NCBI GenBank assembly: GCA_025455345.1
Contig: JALOMS010000300.1
Span: forward strand, 1-7,980
Direction of reading: 5' to 3'
Origin: Thermoflexibacter sp.
GTDB lineage: Bacteria > Bacteroidota > Bacteroidia > Cytophagales > Thermoflexibacteraceae
DNA: 7,980 nucleotides
The notes beneath the pieces are model-generated. The model was not told where the DNA came from. It worked only from the letters and a program-made list of their open reading frames with translations, and did not search any database. This document shows, piece after piece, positions 1 to 5,931 of this stretch; the stretch's first letter is position 1; each line of letters starts with the position of its first letter. Made by a program: the position numbers and the translations under genes.

Positions 1-654
1 CCTACGCCTATTGGGAATTTGGAGGACATCACTTTGCGAGCTATCAAAGTGCTTAAAATGGTGGACATCATTGTTGCGGAGGATACGCGTACTTCTGGCA
101 TATTGCTTAAGCATCTTGGCATACAAAAACCCTTACAGAGTTATCATATTTTTAATGAGCATCAGACGGTGGCTAATCTCATCAAAAAAATGAAAGAGGG
201 CAAGGTATTGGCTCTTATTTCTGATGCAGGGACTCCTGCTATCTCTGACCCTGGGTTTTTACTGATTCGCGAGTGCCTAAAAGAAACGATTGGCGTAGAT
301 TGTTTACCCGGAGCTACTGCTTTTGTTCCTGCCTTAGTCAAGTCTGGATTACCTTCAGAAAGATTTGTTTTTGAGGGCTTTCTCCCTCATAAGAAAGGAA
401 GAAAAACGCGCTTGGAGCAATTAGCCATAGAAGAAAGAACCATTATTATCTACGAATCTCCACATAGAATAGTCAAATGTTTAGAGCAGTTGATAGAACA
501 TTTTGGTGGGCAAAGACATGCTTCGGTATCGCGAGAATTGACCAAAGTATATGAGCAAACCTTAAATGGAACATTGGAAGAATTGTATCATATTTTCTCT
601 GCCAAATCACCCAAAGGAGAGTTTGTGATAGTCATAGAGGGGTATAGAAACTAA
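1..654 (+). CDS. rsmI: 16S rRNA (cytidine(1402)-2'-O)-methyltransferase RsmI, 5'-truncated by window edge
   Basis: The gene is open from base 1 in frame 1 and gives 217 codons ending at TAA 652-654. The family's opening is nearly complete (PTPIGNLEDIT), so only about five residues lie off the left edge; the TTG at base 19 is an internal leucine codon, not a start. Visible family motifs are AEDTR (about residues 26-30), the SAM-binding loop LISDAGTPAISDPG (about 73-86), PGATAFVPALVKSGLPS (about 103-119), the FEGFLPHKKGRK block, ESPHRI, SRELTKVYEQ and the terminal GEFVIVIEG. By family knowledge this tetrapyrrole-methylase-fold enzyme methylates the ribose 2'-OH of C1402 in 16S rRNA, with RsmH modifying the same base, and tunes decoding at the P site. 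It lacks the longer C-terminal extension of E. coli RsmI. No clear terminator follows. Confidence 0.96.
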   Translation, partial: PTPIGNLEDITLRAIKVLKMVDIIVAEDTRTSGILLKHLGIQKPLQSYHIFNEHQTVANLIKKMKEGKVLALISDAGTPAISDPGFLLIRECLKETIGVDCLPGATAFVPALVKSGLPSERFVFEGFLPHKKGRKTRLEQLAIEERTIIIYESPHRIVKCLEQLIEHFGGQRHASVSRELTKVYEQTLNGTLEELYHIFSAKSPKGEFVIVIEGYRN

Positions 655-695
655 ATTTATTCAAATTTTTTATTAAAAAAATGATATTTTATCAG

Positions 696-720
696 TTGGC
701 ATTATTTTAGCAATATTTTG
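696..720 (+). promoter_or_regulatory. Possible weak Bacteroidota-type promoter for the DUF4783-like gene
   Basis: A TTG at 696-698 and a TATTTTG at 714-720 lie 25 bases ahead of the ATG at 745. This resembles the TTG / TAnnTTTG pattern, but the -7 box is one base short and the spacing (15) is below the usual 17-23. It is a weak match in a very AT-rich spacer. Confidence 0.2.
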
Positions 721-744
721 GTTATTAAAATTACCCTTTGAGTT

Positions 745-1179
745 ATGAAACTGCATATACCCCAAATTATTTTTCTTCTATTTTTATTTTTTCCATTGAC
801 CAATATATATGGTCAAGAAGAAGTAATTAGCAATGCCAAACTTGCCATCAAATCTGGTAGTTCCAAAGATTTGACAAAGCACTTTTATAATACGGTGGAA
901 TTAAAAATTAGTGCCAATGATAACGAGCCTGTAACAAGTAATAATTGTAGTAAAACACAGGCTGAGTATGTGTTTAAGAATTTCTTTAAAGATTATTATC
1001 CTCAAGATTTTACATACGTACACCAAGGAACTTCCAAAGATGGAATGAAGTATGCCATTGGGAAATATACCTATAAGGATAGTACAGGAAAAGTATTGGG
1101 TTCTTTTAGGGTATTTATGAAGCTAAAAGTCTATGATGGAACTTACCTCATTGATGAGATAGATTTTAGTAAAGAATAG
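745..1179 (+). CDS. Small exported DUF4783-like protein, function unknown
   Basis: The product has 144 residues from ATG 745. Residues 1 to about 23 are a signal peptide: a basic start (MKLH), a hydrophobic run, and a likely cut before Gln24 (IYG|QEE), a common Bacteroidota cleavage context. There is no lipobox cysteine, so a soluble periplasmic or secreted protein is expected. The mature part of about 120 residues is a single small alpha/beta domain with the pattern AKLAIKSGSSKDLTKHF, a tyrosine/phenylalanine-rich middle (YVFKNFFKDYYPQDF), and two closing strands (FRVFMKLKVYDGTYLIDEIDF). I recognise this as the DUF4783 family of Bacteroidota, which looks like an NTF2-like fold; no enzymatic residues can be assigned. 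It follows rsmI by 90 bases and faces sdaAB tail to tail. Family assignment is from memory. Confidence 0.8.
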   Translation: MKLHIPQIIFLLFLFFPLTNIYGQEEVISNAKLAIKSGSSKDLTKHFYNTVELKISANDNEPVTSNNCSKTQAEYVFKNFFKDYYPQDFTYVHQGTSKDGMKYAIGKYTYKDSTGKVLGSFRVFMKLKVYDGTYLIDEIDFSKE

Positions 1180-1228
1180 TTTTATTGGTGATGAATACTA
1201 TTTCTATCCTTGTTCTATACAGGAATTA

Positions 1229-1903
1229 TTATCTAACAGGGTTAACATGAGTTACTTCTTTGACCCAGGGAAGTTGTTGGATATATGCTAAAGAAAAAGG
1301 GCGAATATTGGAATCTAATTCTATAAATTGACAAGCGAAATCGTTTTTGCCTCTTCTGGAAACCGACATTGTGGCTATGTTGGCATCATCTTGAGCTAAT
1401 ATACTGGCAATAAAAGCAATAGCTCCTTTGATGTCTTGTGTTAAAATAATGAGTGTGTGCAGACTTGCTGAAAAATTAGCTGTAAATCCATTCACCTCTT
1501 CTATGTGGATTAACCCTCCTCCAGTGCTAATTCCAATTAACTCAAGGCTTTTTTCTCCTTTCCTAATATTGAGTTTAATGGTATTGGGGTGCATGACAGA
1601 TGAACTTCCGACCGCTTTAAATGTATATTGGAGGTTTTGCTCTTTGGCAAAATCAAAGGAATTTTTGATTCTGGTATCGTCTGTGGCAAAGTCCAATAAA
1701 CCTGCAATAATCGCCCTATCGCTCCCATGACCTTCATAAGTTCTTGCAAATGAATTATAAAAGGTAATTTCTGCTTCTTCGGGTATGCTACCCAATATGC
1801 CTACGGCTGTTCTGGCAATCCTTACCACGCCCGCAGTGTGCGAGCTGGACGGTCCTATCATAATAGGTCCTATCATATCAAAAATACTACTTCTCTCTGC
1901 CAT
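1229..1903 (-). CDS. sdaAB: L-serine dehydratase, iron-sulfur-dependent, beta subunit
   Basis: The protein has 224 residues, the normal length of the stand-alone beta subunit. Residues 1-145 form the beta domain, with IGPSSSHTAG (16-25), GHGSD (58-62), HPN (105-107) and the STGGG turn (126-130). Residues from about 148 to the end form an ACT domain (LIILTQDIKGAIAFIASILA, then NIATMSVSRRGK). In the family the beta subunit pairs with SdaAA, which carries the 4Fe-4S cluster, to deaminate L-serine to pyruvate and ammonia; the ACT domain is thought to sense serine. No SdaAA gene lies in the window, so the partner must be elsewhere. The ATG at 1903 lies two bases after the stop of the upstream SDR gene (TAA-TT-ATG), so the two are almost surely co-transcribed and perhaps translationally coupled. 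Confidence 0.95.
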   Translation of the reverse strand: MAERSSIFDMIGPIMIGPSSSHTAGVVRIARTAVGILGSIPEEAEITFYNSFARTYEGHGSDRAIIAGLLDFATDDTRIKNSFDFAKEQNLQYTFKAVGSSSVMHPNTIKLNIRKGEKSLELIGISTGGGLIHIEEVNGFTANFSASLHTLIILTQDIKGAIAFIASILAQDDANIATMSVSRRGKNDFACQFIELDSNIRPFSLAYIQQLPWVKEVTHVNPVR

Positions 1904-1905
1904 AA

Positions 1906-2976
1906 TTATAATAAATCCTTGATTGCTTGTTCTAATTGTCTGAATTTGAACACATAACCTGCTTTTTCTATTTTTTCAGAAGAAACTCTATTACCTCCTA
2001 ATACGATTGCTGACATCTCTCCATCTGGAGCTACCCCATTGTAAATGCCACTCATCTCTTTGTCCTCTATTGCTTTGACAAATATTTCGCACAAATCGTC
2101 TATATGTATCCAAGAAACATATTGTAATCCACTGCCCAACGCTGCTCCTGTGTATAATTGTATAGGTTGCGCTATTTTTGCTAATGCGCCCCCTTTCGCA
2201 CTCAACACGACACCTATGCGTATGGCTACAGTTCTTACATCTTTAGCCTTGAATATCGCTGATTCCCATGCTTTTACAACTTGTGCTAAGAAATCTTTAG
2301 CGGAGCTTTCCATGCCCTCATATTGCCAAGCGTTGCCTGTATCAAGTCCATAATATCCTATGGCACTGGCAGATATAAAAGCCTGAACCTTATTAGGTTG
2401 GGTAAGAAGGGTATCCACTAAGAGTTGGGTAGAAAGTGTTCTGCTATCCAATATTTCTTTTTTGCGGACATCTGTCCATGTTGCGTCAGCTACTCCTGCG
2501 CCCGCCAAATGAATGATGTAATCTGCATTTTGAATGGCTTCTTGTTCGATGGTCTTTTTTTTGATGTCCCACTCATAGAGTTTGATGTAAGCATTATCTC
2601 GATAGATAGATATTTTTTCTACTCGACTTTCTAACATAGACTCGATGTCAAATTCGGTAATTAGATGACCCTTTTGGAGAAAAATCTCATGTTTTTCTTC
2701 TTGAATGACTTCGCGATTGTTATTGTCGAGAAACCTATCAATATTAGTTACGGTCAGGTCATGGGCTAATCTCTTACCCAATGCCTTGCGCCTTAGCTCT
2801 TCTTCTGTGGCATCTATGACTTCGGATAGTGAGATGGCTGATTTGTATTCTATACTGTCCAGCCCATTCTTATTGCGAGTCAAATAGCTAACAATGTACC
2901 CTTTATGAAGTAATATTTCGGTTAATCTTTGCCCTACTAAGCCTGTTCCCCCAGAGATTAGTATATTTTTGCTCAT
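1906..2976 (-). CDS. TIGR01777-type SDR/epimerase with an ~90-residue insertion and a C-terminal gap
   Basis: The protein has 356 residues; the family is usually about 300. The N-terminal Rossmann motif is intact (ISGGTGLVGQRL, 7-18). After residue about 36 an extra segment runs to about 128. The family then resumes with LYEWDIKKKTIEQEAI (133-148), YIIHLAGAGVAD (153-164), KKEILDSRTLSTQLL (172-186), FISASAIGYYG (200-210), RIGVVLSAKGGALAK (253-267), and GSGLQYVSWIHIDDL (281-295). At residues 318/319 the text jumps from NGVAPD straight to GEMSAIVLGGNRVSSEKIEKAG, omitting about 40 residues that normally lie between. Substrate is unknown; the family is called nucleoside-diphosphate-sugar epimerase-like or YfcH-like. 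The reading frame is unbroken despite both changes. It heads the operon with sdaAB. The insertion resembles part of RpoB (see findings). Family call is firm; activity is uncertain. Confidence 0.88.
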   Translation of the reverse strand: MSKNILISGGTGLVGQRLTEILLHKGYIVSYLTRNKNGLDSIEYKSAISLSEVIDATEEELRRKALGKRLAHDLTVTNIDRFLDNNNREVIQEEKHEIFLQKGHLITEFDIESMLESRVEKISIYRDNAYIKLYEWDIKKKTIEQEAIQNADYIIHLAGAGVADATWTDVRKKEILDSRTLSTQLLVDTLLTQPNKVQAFISASAIGYYGLDTGNAWQYEGMESSAKDFLAQVVKAWESAIFKAKDVRTVAIRIGVVLSAKGGALAKIAQPIQLYTGAALGSGLQYVSWIHIDDLCEIFVKAIEDKEMSGIYNGVAPDGEMSAIVLGGNRVSSEKIEKAGYVFKFRQLEQAIKDLL

Positions 2977-3023
2977 AAATTTATTGAATTATGGTGATAG
3001 GCAACATTAGTCTTGTCTTTCCA

Positions 3024-3031
3024 CAAATCTA
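3024..3031 (-). promoter_or_regulatory. Putative -7 box of the SDR-sdaAB operon promoter
   Basis: The minus strand reads TAGATTTG, an exact match to the Bacteroidota -7 consensus TAnnTTTG. It would start transcripts about 40 bases ahead of the SDR ATG. No TTG is visible at the expected -33 position, so the call rests on the -7 box and position alone. Confidence 0.4.
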
Positions 3032-3114
3032 ATTATTTTTGAAAGATTATTTGATGCTTCTTTCTGATAATTTTATTTTTTATGTATTTTAGCCATTCCT
3101 CAATTATAAAGCAG

Positions 3115-3122
3115 TAATTTTG
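3115..3122 (+). promoter_or_regulatory. Putative -7 box for the exported-protein / PfkB pair
   Basis: TAATTTTG matches TAnnTTTG exactly and lies 42 bases ahead of the ATG at 3165. No good -33 TTG is seen in the AT-rich stretch before it. Together with the box at 3024-3031 it makes 2977-3164 a divergent promoter region. Confidence 0.4.
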
Positions 3123-3164
3123 GATATTTTCATATATTGTCAGCTTAGTCAAAAAAATAACAAA

Positions 3165-3899
3165 ATGAAAAACTTATACTTTACTTTTTTGCTTTTATTA
3201 TGGGTGAGAGGGTCTATCTTAGCCCAAGCCCCTATACAAGGCGTAGATGCCCAAAACAATATCAATACTTTGGGTGGGAATTATGCAGGCGTGAATACGG
3301 TTCGCGTATTTGATGAGCGTTATAAGGGAGTTAAGGGTACGGCTTGTGTATTCGATAAGTGGTATCCTACTGATATTTATCTTACTAACGGAGCTATTCA
3401 TCAAAAAATCTTAGCAAAATTAGATGTTTACAAAGGACAGGACTTGGTGGTTTTGAGGAAAGACAAAGGGGACTCGATGATAGTCAAATATGAATCTATA
3501 AAGTCTTTTGTGATAGAAAATACAGATGCCAATAAGCAACATGTATTTGCTAAGTTTCAAGTAGGGGAGAATAAGACCTCTGAATTTTGTGAAGTGCTAC
3601 ACCAAGGCAAGTTCTCTCTCATTGCGTATCGTACTAAGACTTTATTACCTGCTGATTATCAAGGAGCATACAATGCAGGTAGGTATTATGATGAGTTTTT
3701 ACCAAATACAGAACTATTTATCGTTACTCCTGATAATCAAATCATAAAGCTAAAAAAATCTAAAAAAGCCTTATTGAAAATCTTAAATCAAAGTGAAAAA
3801 GAATTTGTTGAATACATAGAGAAAAACAAGATAGATTTTGAAAAAGAGGGAGATATAGCTAATGCGGTAGCCTTTTATAATAATCTTTCAAATAAATAA
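3165..3899 (+). CDS. Exported protein of unknown function, Bacteroidota-type
   Basis: I chose the ATG at 3165 because it begins a good signal peptide (MKNLYFTFLLLLWVRGSILA, likely cut near LAQ-AP, residues 19-23). A longer reading from the TTG at 3120 would put 15 polar or mixed residues before it and would overlap the likely -7 box. The product has 244 residues and no lipobox. The mature protein has a beta-rich middle: a strand pair around GTACVFDKWYPTDIYLTNGA (58-77), then IHQKILAKLDVYKGQDLVVL (78-97) and IVKYESIKSFVIEN (106-119). A lysine-rich helical end follows (LKKSKKALLKIL, about 195-206, then EKEFVEYIEKNKIDF, 211-225). This layout is familiar from many uncharacterised exported Bacteroidota proteins. 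No catalytic motif is seen. The PfkB gene starts 24 bases later on the same strand. Confidence 0.75.
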   Translation: MKNLYFTFLLLLWVRGSILAQAPIQGVDAQNNINTLGGNYAGVNTVRVFDERYKGVKGTACVFDKWYPTDIYLTNGAIHQKILAKLDVYKGQDLVVLRKDKGDSMIVKYESIKSFVIENTDANKQHVFAKFQVGENKTSEFCEVLHQGKFSLIAYRTKTLLPADYQGAYNAGRYYDEFLPNTELFIVTPDNQIIKLKKSKKALLKILNQSEKEFVEYIEKNKIDFEKEGDIANAVAFYNNLSNK

Positions 3900-3923
3900 G
3901 CAAAACAACTGTTCTAAAATTGT

Positions 3924-5036
3924 ATGTCAATTGTTCAGGAAACTATCAAAAAACTCTCAGAATTACAAAAACAGACACATTCATTCCAAATGTTTGTGGG
4001 TTTTGATGGCTATTTGGATTATATCCAACACGTAGTTAAAAGTAAGGATATTTATGGGCAATCTACTCGTTTTCAGGGCATTACAGACTTTGCCCAGCAC
4101 CTACAAACCTTAGCTGGTAAGAGTGGTCAATTGGAAGTAAGTACGCAAGAAGTCAAGATAGGAGGGAATGCGCCTATTTTAGCCAATGCTTTAGCAAACT
4201 TGGGCATTAAGAATTATTGCTTAGGTTCTATGGGCTTTCCGCAACTTCATGCAGAGTTTAAGAGTATGCACACACTTTGTGAATTAGTTACCTTTGGGAT
4301 GTCTGGAATTACCCATGCTATGGAGTTTGGTGATGGGAAGTTGATGTTTTCTGATTTGGGGACATTTGAGCGCGTAAATTGGAGTTATCTCAAAAGTATT
4401 ATTGGTTTGGAGAAAATAATTGATTATATAGCTAAAAGTCAGGTTATTGCCTTAGTTGATTGGGTAAACTTGCCTCATGCAACAGATATTTGGAGAGGTA
4501 TTCTTGCCGAAGTAGTGCGTCCTCTTGCTAACCCCACAAAGCATTATCTTTTTGACCTCTGCGACCCAAGTAAAAAGTCTATAGATGATATTACACAGGT
4601 ACTTAATTTGATTAGTGAATTTGCTAATTTGGGGACTGTTACTTTAGGCATGAATGAAAATGAAACGCGTAAGATTTGGCTGGCTCTTAAAGGGCTTCCG
4701 CTATCTTCCTCAGAGGCAGACAAAATAGATTTGCAAGAAATGGCTTCTTTTATTTATCAATCTTTACAAGTCCAATATTTGCTAATACATCCTACTACAT
4801 ACACAATCGTATGTGATAACAATGGTCTATACACAGTAGAAGGCAAGGAGGTAAAGCACCCAAAAGTATTGACAGGTGGTGGAGATAATCTCAATGCAGG
4901 GTACTGCTTGGGAGTATTAGGTGGTTTTGAATTACAGGAGCGTGCCTTGTTAGGCATGGCTACTTCTGGGGCATATATACAAAATGGTTACAGCCCAAGC
5001 ATACAAGACTTGTTAGCTTATCTTTCAGAAATGTAG
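3924..5036 (+). CDS. PfkB/ribokinase-family sugar kinase, substrate unknown
   Basis: The protein has 370 residues, slightly longer than a typical ribokinase (about 310). The N-terminal FVGFDGYLD (24-32) is the first strand and substrate region, GGNAPI (80-85) is the GG-N signature, GMNENE (242-247) matches the N-x-x-E magnesium/phosphate motif, and TGGGDNLNAGYCLG (317-330) is the anion hole with the expected catalytic base Asp321. The usual TGAGD is TGGGD here. The sequence between 100 and 180 has no obvious lid motif of fructokinase or adenosine kinase, so I cannot name the sugar. The gene follows the exported protein by 24 bases and is probably co-transcribed. Its TAG is only nine bases from the rnc stop on the other strand, so the convergent genes have no room for a separate terminator. 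Confidence 0.85.
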   Translation: MSIVQETIKKLSELQKQTHSFQMFVGFDGYLDYIQHVVKSKDIYGQSTRFQGITDFAQHLQTLAGKSGQLEVSTQEVKIGGNAPILANALANLGIKNYCLGSMGFPQLHAEFKSMHTLCELVTFGMSGITHAMEFGDGKLMFSDLGTFERVNWSYLKSIIGLEKIIDYIAKSQVIALVDWVNLPHATDIWRGILAEVVRPLANPTKHYLFDLCDPSKKSIDDITQVLNLISEFANLGTVTLGMNENETRKIWLALKGLPLSSSEADKIDLQEMASFIYQSLQVQYLLIHPTTYTIVCDNNGLYTVEGKEVKHPKVLTGGGDNLNAGYCLGVLGGFELQERALLGMATSGAYIQNGYSPSIQDLLAYLSEM

Positions 5037-5045
5037 AGATTTAAC

Positions 5046-5780
5046 TTAGATATTTAAGGATTCGCAGGCTTTGCGAGCGGCATCTTGTTCTGCATTTTTT
5101 TTACTAAAACCTAAGCCAGAAGATACAATATTTTCATTGAGCAATACTTGTATTTTAAACTGTCTTTGGTGACTTGTTCCTTTTTCATCAACCATCTCAA
5201 ACTTGACGGATTTGCCGTTGCGTTGCGCCCACTCTATAAGTTTACTCTTGTAGTTGGTATCATTGATGATGATTTGGTTCATGTCCAAATGGGCATCTAA
5301 TAGATTTTTGGTAATAAAAGTGCGACAAAATCTAAAGCCTTTATCTAAAAATACAGCTCCAATAAAAGCCTCCATCGCATCTCCATACACATATTTGAAA
5401 GAAAGAGCCGTTTTTCTTTTAGTATCATAAACTACTAACTTGTCCAATCCGATTTTGCGAGCAAGTTGGTTAAGGGACTCGCGACTAACGATACGCGAGC
5501 GAATTTCAGTGAGAAAGCCCTCATCTTTGTATGGAAAACGCTTAAAAAGATACTCCGCTACTATCATTCCAAGAACCGCATCGCCCAAATATTCTAATCG
5601 TTCATTAGATTCTTTGAATCCATCTAAGTTTTCTTTGGCAATAGAAGTATGAGCAAAAGCCAACTTAAATAGGTTTAAATTTTTGGGCTTTTTTCCTGTG
5701 ATTTGCTTAATCGCCGCGATGAGTTTCTTATCTTTCTGCGAGTGATTACCAAAAAAATGTTGTAAATATTTAATCAGAAT
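5046..5780 (-). CDS. rnc: Ribonuclease III; probable non-AUG start
   Basis: RNase III processes rRNA precursors and other double-stranded RNA. The signature NERLEYLGDAVLGMIVAEYL and the second acidic motif DAMEAFIGAVFLDKG carry the expected Mg-binding Glu/Asp residues. A C-terminal dsRNA-binding domain follows (from about NYKSKLIEWAQRNG to the end, with KKNAEQDAARKACESL). The first ATG/GTG/TTG in frame is a TTG at 5661-5663, giving 205 residues, but conserved-looking sequence continues upstream without a stop (KKLIAAIKQITGKKPKNLNL leads into KLAFAHTS). The frame is open back to a TAA at 5805-5807. The best full-length starts are ATT 5778-5780, CTG 5775-5777 or ATT 5772-5774, giving about 242-245 residues, normal for Bacteroidota; I set the end at 5780. 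Family identity is certain, the start is not. It sits downstream of fabF. Confidence 0.9.
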   Translation of the reverse strand: MLIKYLQHFFGNHSQKDKKLIAAIKQITGKKPKNLNLFKLAFAHTSIAKENLDGFKESNERLEYLGDAVLGMIVAEYLFKRFPYKDEGFLTEIRSRIVSRESLNQLARKIGLDKLVVYDTKRKTALSFKYVYGDAMEAFIGAVFLDKGFRFCRTFITKNLLDAHLDMNQIIINDTNYKSKLIEWAQRNGKSVKFEMVDEKGTSHQRQFKIQVLLNENIVSSGLGFSKKNAEQDAARKACESLNI

Positions 5781-5810
5781 AGTTAGAAGGTTTAGGTTAA
5801 TTTCTTACTA

Positions 5811-5877
5811 AAAAAAGCACTTATTACACTGGCAAATGTATAAAAATTATATTGCTTCGTGTAATAAGTGGTTTTTA
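5811..5877 (-). terminator. Terminator-like 12-bp perfect inverted repeat between fabF and rnc
   Basis: CACTTATTACAC (5818-5829) and GTGTAATAAGTG (5859-5870) are perfect reverse complements, separated by 29 bases. On the minus strand the stem is followed by C and then a T run, as an intrinsic terminator of fabF would be. A-T pairs beyond one mismatch lengthen the stem (5812-5816 with 5872-5876). The loop is long for a classical terminator, but a GGCAA/TTGC inner pairing (5832-5835 with 5852-5855) could shorten it. Confidence 0.6.
5833..5840 (-). promoter_or_regulatory. Putative rnc promoter -7 box inside the hairpin loop
   Basis: The minus strand reads TACATTTG, an exact TAnnTTTG match. It lies in the loop of the inverted repeat and about 50-60 bases ahead of the likely rnc start. 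No TTG is present at the -33 distance, so this is a position-plus-motif call. Confidence 0.35.
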
Positions 5878-5931
5878 TTTTAACAAGAAAGTTTGTTATC
5901 TCGTCAAAAATAGTAGTTTTTATATTGAAAA

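Noticed and set aside
1175..1202. AATAGT/ACTATT inverted repeat between the DUF4783-like gene and sdaAB
   Set aside because: Only six AT-rich pairs with a 16-base loop and no T run; too weak to call a terminator for the convergent genes.
3120..3164. Upstream TTG start for the exported protein
   Set aside because: It would add 15 residues before a good signal peptide and overlap the likely -7 box; the ATG at 3165 is better.
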